From Microbacterium sp. LWH3-1.2 (GTDB lineage: Bacteria > Actinomycetota > Actinomycetes > Actinomycetales > Microbacteriaceae): 64,000 nucleotides of DNA. Shown piece after piece: positions 15,774-26,135 of the stretch. The notes beneath the pieces are model-generated. The model searched no databases and had not been told where the DNA came from. It saw only the letters and a program-made list of their open reading frames with translations. Where the stretch lies: the NCBI RefSeq assembly GCF_040675855.1, contig NZ_JBEGIK010000001.1, forward strand, positions 3,596,001-3,660,000, in the 5' to 3' direction. A program made the position numbers and the translations under genes. Each line of letters opens with the position of its first letter. Within the stretch, counting starts at the first letter, position 1.

Positions 15774-15786
15774 GTGGTCGGACCAC
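15774..15786. promoter_or_regulatory. Putative FadR/GntR operator 2
   Basis: GTGGTCGGACCAC, a perfect palindrome centred on 15780, contains TGGTCGGACCA, an exact match to TnGTnnnACnA. It is 21 bp (two helical turns) from operator 1, so two dimers would bind the same DNA face. Confidence 0.65.
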
Positions 15787-15824
15787 AGACAACCCGCATG
15801 ACGACGCGTGTCCGGGCGGAGCAC

Positions 15825-15830
15825 TACGCT
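15825..15830 (+). promoter_or_regulatory. -10 element of DUF1295 gene (leaderless)
   Basis: TACGCT, 6 nt, then ATG at 15837; no Shine-Dalgarno sequence. Confidence 0.5.
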
Positions 15831-15836
15831 GACCCC

Positions 15837-16667
15837 ATGGACCCCCTCCTCCTCGTCCTCATCGTCGCGGGCGTCGCCGCCACGTTCTGCTGGATCACGT
15901 CGCTCGTCACGAAAGAGACGTCCTGGATCGACCGGCTGTGGTCGATCGTGCCCGTGATCTACGTGTGGATCTTCGCCCTCGCGGCTCTCGTCGCCGGGGT
16001 CGACGCGACGCGGCTCATCGTGATGGCGCTCCTCGTCACGGCCTGGGGCGCACGACTGACGTTCAACTTCGCCCGCAAGGGCGGCTACACCGGCATGGAG
16101 GACTATCGCTGGGCGATCCTGCGCGGCCGTATGACGCTTTGGCAGTTCCAGCTCTTCAACGTCTTCTTCATCGTGCTCTTCCAGAGCGCGCTGCTCGTGC
16201 TCATCTCCCTTCCCGCCTACATCGCGTGGCAGCATCCCGTGCCCTTCACCGGATGGGATGCCGCTTTCGCAATGCTGTTCGCCGCGTTCCTGGTCGGCGA
16301 GACCGTCGCGGATCAGCAGCAGTGGGCGTTCCACCAGGCCAAGAAGGCGGCGGGCGGCGCGCTCGAACCCGGCTTCGTCACCACGGGACTGTTCGCGTAC
16401 AGTCGGCACCCGAACTTCTTCTTCGAGCAGGCCCAGTGGTGGGCGTTCTACGCGCTCGGCGCGGCGGCGCTCGTCGCCGCCGGCGGCAGCTGGCTCAACT
16501 GGACGATCGCGGGCGCGGCTTTGCTGACGGTCCTCTTCATCGGTTCCACGGTGTTCACGGAGTCGATCTCGGCGTCGAAGTACCCGGCCTACCGGGAGTA
16601 CCAGCGCGCGACGTCGATGCTGATCCCGCTCCCCCGGCGACGCGGACGCGCGCCCGAGACGGCCTGA
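15837..16667 (+). CDS. DUF1295 membrane protein (steroid 5-alpha-reductase-like fold)
   Basis: A 276-residue integral membrane protein with about six to seven helices. The C-terminal half has the family features GLFAYSRHPNFFFEQAQWW and YPAYREYQRATSMLIP, which resemble the isoprenylcysteine methyltransferase/5-alpha-reductase NADPH- or SAM-binding region. The middle has NFARKGGYTGMEDYRW. Its substrate is unknown. It is divergent from the GntR-lldD operon and shares the intergenic region with the two operators, so the regulator might also affect it. The ATG at 15837 is supported by the TACGCT hexamer 6 nt upstream. Confidence 0.85.
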   Translation: MDPLLLVLIVAGVAATFCWITSLVTKETSWIDRLWSIVPVIYVWIFALAALVAGVDATRLIVMALLVTAWGARLTFNFARKGGYTGMEDYRWAILRGRMTLWQFQLFNVFFIVLFQSALLVLISLPAYIAWQHPVPFTGWDAAFAMLFAAFLVGETVADQQQWAFHQAKKAAGGALEPGFVTTGLFAYSRHPNFFFEQAQWWAFYALGAAALVAAGGSWLNWTIAGAALLTVLFIGSTVFTESISASKYPAYREYQRATSMLIPLPRRRGRAPETA

Positions 16668-16692
16668 ACCCCGGGCCGCCCCGTCGGTGGCG

Positions 16693-17340
16693 TCACTCCA
16701 GACGACCGCCCGACGCGCGCAGGTAGTCCTCGGCGCACAGCGACTCGTACGTGACCCGATCGGCCGTGAGCTCGTCGATCGCGACCTGATCGCCGTCGAA
16801 CACGAAGCGACCGCCGACGAGACGGGCGTTGAAGAGCGCCTTGCGTCCGCACCGGCAGATGGTCTTCAGCTCCTCGAGGCTGTGGGCGAGCTCGAGCAAC
16901 CGGGCCGAGCCCGGGAAGGCCTGGGTCTGGAAGTCCGTACGGATGCCGTATGCCAGCACCGGCACCCCGTCGAACACGACGATGCGGAGCAGATCGTCGA
17001 CCTGCGCGCGGGTCAGGAACTGGGCCTCGTCGATGAGCAGGCACGCGATGTCGACTTCGTGCTCGTCGGCTTCGGGGACGAGCGTGTCTGCCGCCTCGGC
17101 CTTCACCCGGGCGCGGTGCTGCGCGAACAATGCGCGGATGTCGTCGTCGGGTCGCACCAGGAAGTCGACGGTGCGCTTCACGCCGAGGCGGCTGTCGATC
17201 TGGTCGGCGCCCTTGGTGTCGATGGCGGGTTTGGCGAGGATCACGTGCTGCCCGCGCTCCTCGTAGTTGTACGCGGCCTGCAGGAGCGATGTCGACTTGC
17301 CGGAGTTCATCGCCCCGTAGCGGAAGTAGAGCTTGGCCAC
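16693..17340 (-). CDS. tdk: Thymidine kinase
   Basis: A 215-residue type II (TK1-like) thymidine kinase phosphorylating thymidine in the salvage pathway. Motifs: Walker A YGAMNSGKST near residue 8, LLIDEAQFL (Walker B, catalytic Glu), AYGIRTDF, and the zinc-site segment ICRCGRKA, with a later Cys in YESLCAEDY. GTG at 17340 begins VAKLYFRYG and is 6 nt downstream of a TACGCT hexamer, so the message is probably leaderless. Its 3' end faces the DUF1295 gene across 25 bp. Confidence 0.94.
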   Translation of the reverse strand: MAKLYFRYGAMNSGKSTSLLQAAYNYEERGQHVILAKPAIDTKGADQIDSRLGVKRTVDFLVRPDDDIRALFAQHRARVKAEAADTLVPEADEHEVDIACLLIDEAQFLTRAQVDDLLRIVVFDGVPVLAYGIRTDFQTQAFPGSARLLELAHSLEELKTICRCGRKALFNARLVGGRFVFDGDQVAIDELTADRVTYESLCAEDYLRASGGRLE

Positions 17341-17346
17341 GGATCG

Positions 17347-17352
17347 AGCGTA
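17347..17352 (-). promoter_or_regulatory. -10 element of tdk (leaderless)
   Basis: Minus-strand TACGCT followed by 6 nt and the GTG at 17340. It is squeezed into the 25-bp gap after the DUF2207 stop codon. Confidence 0.5.
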
Positions 17353-17365
17353 GTCGGTGGGCGGA

Positions 17366-19393
17366 TCAGCGCCCGCCGAAGCCTCCGCCGCCGCCCCCAC
17401 CCCCGGAGAACCCGCCACCCGACGATCCGCCCGATGACGACCAGCTCGAGCTCGAGGACGAACTCGACGACGAGCCGGGACGCGACACCGGTGTGGCCGC
17501 GAGCCGCCCGATCGACGATGACGCGTCGGACAGCGACCGCGAGTTCACGGCATCGAACAAGGCGACTCGCGCAGTCGCCTCGGCCGCCCCCGCTGCGCGG
17601 ATGACGTCCACCCAGTCCCGCTCCATGCCGAACAGCACGGCGTACGGCAGCAGCCGTTCGTAGAGATTCACGACCGACGCGCCAGGAGCGCCCGACGCGT
17701 CGCCGTAGGGGCGGCGACCCGCCGACACGAGATCGGCGGTCTGCGGCGACTGCGCCGCGCGCAGACGGTCTTCCTCCGCAAGCTGCAGGTACTCGCGTAT
17801 GCCGTCGAGATAGGTCTTGTGCGTCCCCCCTGCCACGGTGAGCACCGACTTGGGGAGGGAGAAGAACGGCAGCCCGATGAAGGCGAAGAAGGCGCTGCCG
17901 ACCGCCGCGAAGTAGATCAGGTTGCCGAGCGACCCGAGCGGCTCGAGCACGATGTAGACGACGTCGGCGAAGAAGATGAGGAGCATCGCCAGCGGCAGCC
18001 CTGCGAAGAGAATGAAGCCGCGCAGCGCGGTGATCCACGCCGGAAGCTTGCTCCGATAGCCGCGCTGCACGGTGAACTCGTCGATCCGCCGCACGTAGGT
18101 GACGGCGCGGGACGGCGGCTTGCGTGCGAACGCGCCGAGGTCGACGTCCGCGCCGGGTTCGGCGTTGCGCCCGAACAGCGTGTCGACGATTCGCCGCTCG
18201 TCGCTGTCGAGCCCGGTCGTCTCGCGCAGGATGACCTCGAAGTCGTCGGCGTCCTGGCGGTCGCCGATCGCCCGGATCTCGACGGCGTCCTTCACTGCCA
18301 GGTCGACCACGTGCGCGGCCAGTGCCCGTTCCGGAACGTCCAGCACACCGGCCGACAGCGTCAGCGACTCGTCGTCGGGAGGCGTGTACTGCACGATCAG
18401 CGGCGACCGGTCGGGGTTGCGGCGCGCGACTGCCTTCACCACGAGCACGAAGACGAGCCCCCCGATGCCGGAGAGCAAGGCGAGGGCCGGGAGGATCCAC
18501 AGCCACCACGGGTAGGGCGGCGGCGGGGGCGGGCTGGGCGCTGCGAACGTGCCCTGCTCGAAGCCGAGCGCCACCGTGACATTCTCGTACGGGCCGAGGC
18601 CTTCATCGCCGGCGGTGAAGGCCACCGCGCTCGTCGCCGACGAACCGACGGCCTGCGCCCACGCCTGGACGGCGTCCGGCAGCGATTCCGGTTCGGTAGC
18701 CCGCTCGATCGTGCACTGCTCGGTGGATCCGGCGGGGCCGGTGTAGCAGAACGCGCGCCCGTCGATCAGGCCGGCGGCAGCATCCGTCGCCACATGCACG
18801 TCGGCGGTGACCACGTCGAACGGCTGCGCGTGGTCGGTGCCGACGGTGTCCCAGTAGAACTCGTCGGCCGCGGTGTCTTCGTAGCGCAGCACGACGTCGC
18901 TCATCTCATATGTGATGACGTAGGTCTGCGCGCCGCGCACGTACGAGTCGTCGCCGGTGAGTACGTAGATCCAGTCGCCGTCGCGCTCGGTCCACCAGGG
19001 GATCGTCGCGCCGTCCGCGCCCGTCACTGTGTAGACGACCGTGCCGAGGTCGATGCCGCTGTCGACGACGGGCAGCGACCGCACCATCCCCTTGTTCTGG
19101 TCGAAGTCCGGGAAGCGCGCGACGATGGTCTCGGTCGTGAGCAGCCGGGTGCGATCGCCGGTGCCGCGGACGAGCCAGTAGTCGGCCTGGAACGAGTCGA
19201 ACGTGAAGTCGTCGACGGATGCCGGCGCCAACGCGCCCAGCACCCCTGGGCGTTCGCTCTCCCGCGCCGCGATGGCGGCGGGCGTTGCGGCTGCGCCGGC
19301 GACGCCCAGCGTGATCGCGCCCGCGACGACGAGTGCGACGAGCGCTCCCGCGGCGATCCCCCAGCGACGCCATCCGCGTCGTGACACCGACAT
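17366..19393 (-). CDS. DUF2207 domain membrane protein
   Basis: A 675-residue protein: N-terminal signal/anchor helix (residues ~13-35), an extracellular DUF2207 domain (roughly 40-280), a membrane helix ([19 protein letters not shown]), a cytoplasmic domain, a helical pair ([17 protein letters not shown] and a following one) and a tail of poly-Ser then GGGG/F repeats ending GGFGGR. This is the layout of the YciQ-like DUF2207 family, whose function is unknown. ATG at 19393 sits 6 nt after TAAGGT. The Ser/Gly tail is typical of the family and probably disordered. Confidence 0.87.
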   Translation of the reverse strand: MSVSRRGWRRWGIAAGALVALVVAGAITLGVAGAAATPAAIAARESERPGVLGALAPASVDDFTFDSFQADYWLVRGTGDRTRLLTTETIVARFPDFDQNKGMVRSLPVVDSGIDLGTVVYTVTGADGATIPWWTERDGDWIYVLTGDDSYVRGAQTYVITYEMSDVVLRYEDTAADEFYWDTVGTDHAQPFDVVTADVHVATDAAAGLIDGRAFCYTGPAGSTEQCTIERATEPESLPDAVQAWAQAVGSSATSAVAFTAGDEGLGPYENVTVALGFEQGTFAAPSPPPPPPYPWWLWILPALALLSGIGGLVFVLVVKAVARRNPDRSPLIVQYTPPDDESLTLSAGVLDVPERALAAHVVDLAVKDAVEIRAIGDRQDADDFEVILRETTGLDSDERRIVDTLFGRNAEPGADVDLGAFARKPPSRAVTYVRRIDEFTVQRGYRSKLPAWITALRGFILFAGLPLAMLLIFFADVVYIVLEPLGSLGNLIYFAAVGSAFFAFIGLPFFSLPKSVLTVAGGTHKTYLDGIREYLQLAEEDRLRAAQSPQTADLVSAGRRPYGDASGAPGASVVNLYERLLPYAVLFGMERDWVDVIRAAGAAEATARVALFDAVNSRSLSDASSSIGRLAATPVSRPGSSSSSSSSSSWSSSGGSSGGGFSGGGGGGGGFGGR

Positions 19394-19399
19394 GCCCCC

Positions 19400-19405
19400 A
19401 CCTTA
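19400..19405 (-). promoter_or_regulatory. -10 element of DUF2207 gene (leaderless)
   Basis: Minus-strand TAAGGT followed by GGGGGC (6 nt) and ATG at 19393. Confidence 0.4.
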
Positions 19406-19486
19406 GGGGGCGAGCGGGGTGTGCTCGCCGGATCGGCGCGCCCTGCCGTTGTGCGGGGAGGTCACGGCACCGCCCCGCGCCGCGGA

Positions 19487-21013
19487 TCAGGCCGTGAGCG
19501 CGAGGGCCTCGGCCGTCTCGTCCAGCGACTCGCGGGCGACCTCGGGACGCGCGTTGAGCGTGTCGCCGTAGCTCGGGATGAGCTCGCGCAGGCGCGGTTC
19601 CCACGCCTCGATGCGTTCGGGGAAGCAGGTCTTCAGCAGTCCGAGCATGATCGAGGCCGCGGTCGAGGCGCCCGGCGAGGCGCCGAGCAGGCCGGCGATC
19701 GTGCCATCGGCGCCGGTGACCACCTCGGTGCCGAACTGCAGCACACCACCCTTCTCTGGGTCCTTCTTCATGACCTGCGCGCGCTGGCCGGCCTGGATGA
19801 TCTCCCAGTCCTCGTCCTTCGCAGTGGGCATGAAGACACGGAGGCTGTCGACCTTCTTCTTGTGGTTCTTCAGCAGCTCGCCGACGAGGTACGTGATGAG
19901 ACTGGGGTTGTCCCACGCGACCTTGAGCATCGGGCCGATGTTGCCGGGGCGCACCTGGCCCACGATGTCGAACCACGAGCCGGTCTTGAGGAACTTCGGA
20001 CTGAACGTCGCGAAAGGGCCGAACAGCAGCGACGCCTCGCCGTCGACGACGCGGGTGTCGAGGTGGGGCACCGACATCGGCGGCGCACCGACCGAGGCCT
20101 GCGAGTACACCTTGGCCTTGTGCTGCGCCACGACGGCGGGGTTCGACGTCTTGAGGAACTGCCCGCCGATCGGGAAGACGCCGTAGCCCGAGATCTCGGG
20201 GATGCCCGAGCGCTGCAGCAGCTTGAGCGCCCAGCCGCCCGCGCCCACGAACACGAACTTCGCGCGGATCTCACCCGGGGTGCGGCCGATCGTGCGACGG
20301 TACTTCACGCTCCAGGTGCCGTCGGCCAAGCGCTTCAGCTTGCGCACCTCGGTGTTGGTGCGCACATCGGCGCCGTTGTCGGCGAGACGGTCGAAGAGCT
20401 GACGCGTAAGAGCGCCGAAGTCGACGTCGGTGCCCGCAGGGACCCGCGTCGCGGCGAAGGGCTCGCCCTTGCGGCGCTTCTGCATGAGCAGCGGCGCCCA
20501 CTGATTGATGACGCGGGAGTCCTCGCTGTACTCGATGCCGGCGAACAGCGGCTCGTTCTTCAACGCCTCGTAGCGCTTCTTGAGGTACGCGACGTCCTTC
20601 TCGCCGCGGACGAATGTCATGTGCGGGGTCGAGTTGATGAAGGTCGACGGGGCGTCCAGCACTCCGGCCTCGACGAGCGACGACCAGAGCTGGCGGCTCT
20701 GCTGGAACTGCTCGTTGATCGAGATCGCCTTCGAGGGGTCCAGCGGGCCGCCGTCCTTGCTGTCGGGCATGTAGTTGAGCTCGCACAGGGCGGCGTGGCC
20801 GGTCCCCGCGTTGTTCCAGGGGTTCGAGCTCTCCAGCGCGACGTCGCTCAGCCGCTCGAACACGGCGATCTTGAGGTCGGGTTGCACCTGCTGCAGAAGG
20901 GTACCCAGCGTCGCGCTCATGATCCCGCCGCCGATCAGCAGGACGTCGACCGTTCCCGTGGGGAGATCGCTGTCGTCAGGGCTGGGCAGGGAGTCGGAGG
21001 GCTTCTCGGTCAC
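19487..21013 (-). CDS. mqo: Malate:quinone oxidoreductase
   Basis: A 508-residue FAD-dependent peripheral membrane enzyme that oxidises malate to oxaloacetate and reduces quinone, an actinobacterial TCA-cycle step. Near the N-terminus it has the dinucleotide-binding segment VDVLLIGGGIMSATLG, then NNAGTGHAALCELNY and later FVFVGAGGWALKLLQRSGIPE; the C-terminus has GASPGASTAASIML. Length matches the family. GTG at 21013 is 6 nt downstream of TAGAAT, so it is probably leaderless. It is followed by an empty 80 bp before DUF2207. Confidence 0.95.
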   Translation of the reverse strand: MTEKPSDSLPSPDDSDLPTGTVDVLLIGGGIMSATLGTLLQQVQPDLKIAVFERLSDVALESSNPWNNAGTGHAALCELNYMPDSKDGGPLDPSKAISINEQFQQSRQLWSSLVEAGVLDAPSTFINSTPHMTFVRGEKDVAYLKKRYEALKNEPLFAGIEYSEDSRVINQWAPLLMQKRRKGEPFAATRVPAGTDVDFGALTRQLFDRLADNGADVRTNTEVRKLKRLADGTWSVKYRRTIGRTPGEIRAKFVFVGAGGWALKLLQRSGIPEISGYGVFPIGGQFLKTSNPAVVAQHKAKVYSQASVGAPPMSVPHLDTRVVDGEASLLFGPFATFSPKFLKTGSWFDIVGQVRPGNIGPMLKVAWDNPSLITYLVGELLKNHKKKVDSLRVFMPTAKDEDWEIIQAGQRAQVMKKDPEKGGVLQFGTEVVTGADGTIAGLLGASPGASTAASIMLGLLKTCFPERIEAWEPRLRELIPSYGDTLNARPEVARESLDETAEALALTA

Positions 21014-21019
21014 CAGACG

Positions 21020-21025
21020 ATTCTA
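21020..21025 (-). promoter_or_regulatory. -10 element of mqo (leaderless)
   Basis: Minus-strand TAGAAT, 6 nt, then GTG at 21013. It is the closest to TATAAT of the set. Confidence 0.55.
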
Positions 21026-21100
21026 GTTCCGCCCGAAACCACCCCCGACCGGAGGCGGGTTCCGACCGCGAAAGTCCGGCGGTTCTTGCCGAAACGTAAA

Positions 21101-21136
21101 GCGGACGGATGCTGCGGGGCCGCAGCATCCGTCCGC
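21101..21136 (-). terminator. Terminator of lysC-asd operon
   Basis: A perfect 17-bp stem (21101-21117 with 21120-21136) and minimal loop, just after the asd stop. On the minus strand it is followed by CTTTACGTTT, a weak T-rich tail. Each arm contains the recurrent word GGATGCTGC. Confidence 0.75.
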
Positions 21137-21152
21137 CTTCGATGTGTGCGCG

Positions 21153-22232
<1,080 letters not shown>

Positions 22233-22401
22233 TCAGCGTGGGCACAAGCGTGGAGCGGACGCGCGGGCGTCGTCGATCGCGCGGGGTTTGGGCGATTCTA
22301 CCGGCCGCGGCCGGGCGCGGACCGCGGTGTTACCCCTCCGAGCGGACAGTGTGCGTGCGATTCCTGCCGTTCGCGCGGGACGGGGGCGCGAACGGATCTC
22401 T

Positions 22402-23688
22402 TCAGCGGCCGGTGCCGGCGTAGACGGTCGCCTCGATGTCGCCGTCCAGGCCGTAGGCGGTGTGCACGACGCGGGCGGCCTCGGCGAGGTCGTCGCCGCG
22501 CACCACGACCGAGATCCGGATCTCGGACGTCGAGATCATCTCGATGTTGATGCCCGCGACGCTCAGCGCCTCGAAGAGGGTCGCCGAGACGCCCGAATGC
22601 GTGCGCATGCCGGCGCCCACGACCGAGAGCTTTCCGATCTGGTCGTCGTGGACCAGGTTCTCGAACCCGATCTCGGACTGGTCGCCGGCGAGCGCCTTCA
22701 GGGCGGTGGCGGCGTCGGTCTTGGGAAGCGTGAACGAGATGTCGGTGCGGCCGGTGGCCGCCGCCGACACGTTCTGCACGATCATGTCGACGTTGGCGCC
22801 GGACTTCGCGATGACTTTGAAGATCTCGGCGGCCTTGCCGGGCACGTCGGGGACGCCGATCACGGTGATCTTGGCCTGGCCGAGGTCGGTGGCGACGCCG
22901 GCGACGATGGGCTCTTCCATCTCTTCTCCCTTTTCGCCCTCGGGAACGTTCATCCCGGGGCCGAGCACATAGGTCCCCACGCCCGAGCTGAACGTGGAGC
23001 GGGCGTGGATGAGCACGCCGTGACGGCGTGCGTATTCGACGGCGCGGATGTACAGCACCTTGGCGCCGTTGGCAGCGAGCTCGAGCATCTCCTCCGCGGA
23101 GACGACGCCCAGTTTCTTCGCCTTCGGCACGACGCGTGGGTCGGCGGTGAAGATGCCGTCGACGTCGCTGTAGATCTCGCACACGTCGGCCTCGAGCGCG
23201 GCGGCGAGGGCGACGGCCGTCGTGTCGGAGCCGCCGCGGCCGAGCGTGGTGATGTCGCGGGTGTCGCGGTTGAACCCCTGGAAGCCGGCGACGATGACGA
23301 TCGCGCCCTCGTCGAGCGCCTCGCGCAGGCGGATCGGCGTGACGTCGACGATGCGCGCCGAACCGTGGTCGGCGGTCGTGATCATGCCGGCCTGGCTGCC
23401 GGTGAACGAGCGCGCCTCGAAGCCCATCGAGTGGATCGCCATCGCCAGCAGCGCCATCGAGATGCGCTCACCGCTCGACAGCAGCATGTCGAGCTCGCGG
23501 GGCGCCGGAATCGGCGCGACCTGACCCGCGAGGTCGAGCAGCTCGTCGGTCGTGTCGCCCATCGCACTGACGGCGACGACGACATCGTGACCGGCGCGGC
23601 GCGTGTCGACGATGCGCTTCGCGACGCGCTTGATGCTCACGGCATCAGCGACCGACGATCCGCCGTACTTCTGGACGATCAGCGCCAC
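22402..23688 (-). CDS. lysC: Aspartate kinase
   Basis: A 428-residue enzyme catalysing the first step of the aspartate pathway. The N-terminal kinase domain has [12 protein letters not shown] and [19 protein letters not shown]; the C-terminus carries two ACT domains ([17 protein letters not shown] and [19 protein letters not shown]), which bind lysine/threonine for feedback control. In this group an internal start often yields a beta subunit from the ACT region. I chose GTG at 23688 ([10 protein letters not shown]) because GGAG lies 6 nt upstream; GTG at 23700 is an alternative adding VEFD. Confidence 0.95.
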   Translation of the reverse strand: MALIVQKYGGSSVADAVSIKRVAKRIVDTRRAGHDVVVAVSAMGDTTDELLDLAGQVAPIPAPRELDMLLSSGERISMALLAMAIHSMGFEARSFTGSQAGMITTADHGSARIVDVTPIRLREALDEGAIVIVAGFQGFNRDTRDITTLGRGGSDTTAVALAAALEADVCEIYSDVDGIFTADPRVVPKAKKLGVVSAEEMLELAANGAKVLYIRAVEYARRHGVLIHARSTFSSGVGTYVLGPGMNVPEGEKGEEMEEPIVAGVATDLGQAKITVIGVPDVPGKAAEIFKVIAKSGANVDMIVQNVSAAATGRTDISFTLPKTDAATALKALAGDQSEIGFENLVHDDQIGKLSVVGAGMRTHSGVSATLFEALSVAGINIEMISTSEIRISVVVRGDDLAEAARVVHTAYGLDGDIEATVYAGTGR

Positions 23689-23931
23689 ATCGAACTCCAC
23701 GCGTTTTGTCTGAGGACGGGCGAGAACGGATGCCGCAGACCGCGGTTTCCTGTCGCCCAAGGGTCCATCTTACGGACGCGCTCATGCGCGCCCAGCCATG
23801 TGTCGCGACGCCCGAGCGGCAGCGGGCGCTGCACAGGATCGGAGGTCGGCGCCGACAAGCCGCCCGCGCAGCGCGCCGACCGGCGTGGCGGCGAAAGGGT
23901 TCCGATTCTGTGCGCCGCGGTGCAGCGCCAG

Positions 23932-23937
23932 TAGCAT
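23932..23937 (+). promoter_or_regulatory. -10 element of 162-aa membrane protein gene (leaderless)
   Basis: TAGCAT, 6 nt, ATG at 23944; no Shine-Dalgarno sequence. Confidence 0.5.
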
Positions 23938-23943
23938 CCGAGC

Positions 23944-24432
23944 ATGGAGCAGATCGAGACGTGGTCGGACTTCAATGTGGCCATGGTCGGGGCGACGGCG
24001 GCGCTCGCGGGTCTCGTGATCGTCGCCGCGAGCGTCAACATCGGCGACATCATCAAAGAGGCGTCGCTCACAGCCCGTCTCGCCGCGGGTATCTCGGGGC
24101 TGGTGCTCGCCCTCATCGGCTCCGCGATCGGGCTCATCCCGGCTGTCGGCCCCGTCCCGTACGGAGTCGCGATGGTCGTCATCGCGGTCGGCGCGGGAGT
24201 GTTCCAGGCGCAGGCGACCCGCAGGATCTTCGAGAACCGGCTCCCCGCCAACCGCCTGCGCTGGCTCAAGTCGGCGGTGGGATTCTTCGCGCCGCTCGCC
24301 TACCTCATCGGCGGCGCCCTGCTGGCGGCGGGCCAGCCCGTCGGCCTCGTGTGGTTCGCCGCCGGGTCGATCGTCGCGATCGTCGCCGCGCTGCTGGTGT
24401 CGTGGATCGTCCTGGTCGAGGTGCTGCGCTGA
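23944..24432 (+). CDS. Hypothetical membrane protein (four helices)
   Basis: A 162-residue integral membrane protein I do not recognise. An N-terminal hydrophilic MEQIETWSDFNVA is followed by four hydrophobic segments: VGATAALAGLVIVAAS, GISGLVLALIGSAIGLIP with VAMVVIAVGAGVF, AVGFFAPLAYLIGGALL and VWFAAGSIVAIVAALLVSWIV. A basic loop (RRIFENRLPANRLRWLK) separates the halves. It lies alone between lysC (divergent) and an EamA transporter (convergent, 3 nt between stops). No functional prediction. Confidence 0.72.
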   Translation: MEQIETWSDFNVAMVGATAALAGLVIVAASVNIGDIIKEASLTARLAAGISGLVLALIGSAIGLIPAVGPVPYGVAMVVIAVGAGVFQAQATRRIFENRLPANRLRWLKSAVGFFAPLAYLIGGALLAAGQPVGLVWFAAGSIVAIVAALLVSWIVLVEVLR

Positions 24433-24435
24433 CGC

Positions 24436-25368
24436 TCAGCTCGACGCGATCGGTGGCAGGTCGGTCGACTCGCGCGTGCGTGCGCGCACCGGGCCGCCGG
24501 TAGCGGCGAGCCAGCAGCCGAGGATCACCAGCGGGAAGCCGATCAGCAGGCCCGGCGTCAGCGGCTCGCCCAGGATGATGGTGCCCAGCACGATCGCGAC
24601 CACGGGGTTGACGTACGTGAACAGCGGGGCCCGCACCGGACCCACGCGGGCGATCAACGCGAAGAACGCGATGAACGCGAGCGCCGTGCAGAGCACCGCG
24701 AGCGCGACGAGCGACACCGTGCCCTCGACCGTGGGCACCTGGTGCTGGGTCAGGAAGGCGATCGGCGTGTAGAAGATGCCGACGGCGAAGAGGGCGAGCG
24801 TGATCGAACCCAGTGAGGGCACATCGCGCAGCTTGGTCGCGATGACGAACGGGGCGATCGCGTAGAGGAGGGCGACCAGAAGGACTTCACCGACGGCGAG
24901 CAGACTGCCGCCGCCCCCGACAGTGAGTCCGGGACCGGCGACGATCACGAACACGCCCGCGAAGCCGACGAAGAGTCCGATCGCCCGCGCCGGGGTGAGC
25001 ACAGACCTGTCGCCGCCTCCGAACGCGATCAGCGCCGCGAACAGCGGCACGGTCGCCACGAGGAGTCCCGTGAGCCCGGAGGGCAACGTCTGTTCGGCAT
25101 GGCCGAGCAGCAGGAAAGGCCCTGCCATCTCGATGGCGCCGAACAGCAGCACCCAGCCGATCTTCGCGAACGCGGGGCGCAGTGCCTTCTGACGCCACGC
25201 GAACGGGAGCAGAAGCAGTGCGCCGAGGAGCGTGCGACCGGCCACCACCGCCGCCGGCGAATACGACTCGACGGCCACGCTGATGAACAGGTACGGGACG
25301 CCCCACAGCAGCGCCATCGCGCCGAACAGCAGCCACGCCTTCGTGTCGAATCGCTGCGAGGAGCTCAT
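24436..25368 (-). CDS. EamA/DMT family transporter
   Basis: A 310-residue ten-helix drug/metabolite transporter made of two EamA repeats. Repeat 1 starts WLLFGAMALLWGVPYLFISVAVE and repeat 2 near VGEVLLVALLYAIAPFVIATK; the conserved PLFTYVNPVVAIVLGTIILGE (split at 20) precedes the last two helices. Such exporters move amino acids or small metabolites; the substrate is not predictable here. ATG at 25368 has no convincing Shine-Dalgarno sequence. The downstream neighbour is convergent. Confidence 0.88.
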   Translation of the reverse strand: MSSSQRFDTKAWLLFGAMALLWGVPYLFISVAVESYSPAAVVAGRTLLGALLLLPFAWRQKALRPAFAKIGWVLLFGAIEMAGPFLLLGHAEQTLPSGLTGLLVATVPLFAALIAFGGGDRSVLTPARAIGLFVGFAGVFVIVAGPGLTVGGGGSLLAVGEVLLVALLYAIAPFVIATKLRDVPSLGSITLALFAVGIFYTPIAFLTQHQVPTVEGTVSLVALAVLCTALAFIAFFALIARVGPVRAPLFTYVNPVVAIVLGTIILGEPLTPGLLIGFPLVILGCWLAATGGPVRARTRESTDLPPIASS

Positions 25369-25538
25369 GCGAAGTGTCTCCCAACGGTGGTGTGGCGGGG
25401 TCGGTGCGACGCCGCCCGAGGTCGTCCTCGACTACGTTCCGTGGTCGCCGGCGCAGAACGCGAGACGGCCGACCGCCAATCTACGACGGACTTCCGACAT
25501 CCTGGGCGGATCGTCGCACCGAGCCTGCGGCGAGCGGC

Positions 25539-26132
25539 TCAGACGGAGCGGCGGCCCTCGAAGGCGCGGCCGAGCGTGACCTCGTCGGCGTACTCCAGGT
25601 CGCCGCCGACAGGGAGGCCGGAGGCGAGGCGGGTGACCGTGATCTCGAGGGTGTGGAGCAGGCGGCTCAGGTAGGTCGCCGTCGCCTCGCCTTCGAGGTT
25701 CGGGTTGGTGGCGAGGATGACCTCCTGCACGGTGCCGTCAGCGAGTCGCTGCATGAGCTGTGTGATCCGCAGGTCGTCGGGGCCGATGCCGGCGATCGGG
25801 CTGATCGCGCCGCCGAGCACGTGGTACAGCCCGCGGAACTCGCGAGTGCGCTCGATCGCCGCCACATCCTTCGCGTCCTCCACGACGCAGATCAGAGTCT
25901 GGTTGCGACGGGGATCGCGGCAGATGGAGCAGCGTTCCTGCTCGGAGACGTTGCCGCACACCTCGCAGAAGCGCACCCGCTCGCGCACCTCGCTGAGCAG
26001 CTCGGCGAGGTGCGACACGTCGAAGTTCGGCGTCTGCAGGATGTGGAACGCGATGCGCTGGGCCGATTTCGGCCCGATCCCGGGAAGGCGGCCGAATTCG
26101 TCGATGAGGTCTTGGACGATGCCGTCGTACAT
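25539..26132 (-). CDS. recR: Recombination protein RecR
   Basis: A 197-residue DNA-binding protein of the RecFOR pathway, loading RecA at gaps. It has an N-terminal helix-hairpin-helix ([17 protein letters not shown]), a zinc finger ([16 protein letters not shown]), a TOPRIM domain starting [14 protein letters not shown], and the C-terminal Walker-like region. ATG at 26132 is three bases after the dnaX stop codon, so dnaX-recR are co-transcribed, a near-universal pairing. Confidence 0.96.
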   Translation of the reverse strand: MYDGIVQDLIDEFGRLPGIGPKSAQRIAFHILQTPNFDVSHLAELLSEVRERVRFCEVCGNVSEQERCSICRDPRRNQTLICVVEDAKDVAAIERTREFRGLYHVLGGAISPIAGIGPDDLRITQLMQRLADGTVQEVILATNPNLEGEATATYLSRLLHTLEITVTRLASGLPVGGDLEYADEVTLGRAFEGRRSV

Positions 26133-26135
26133 GGG

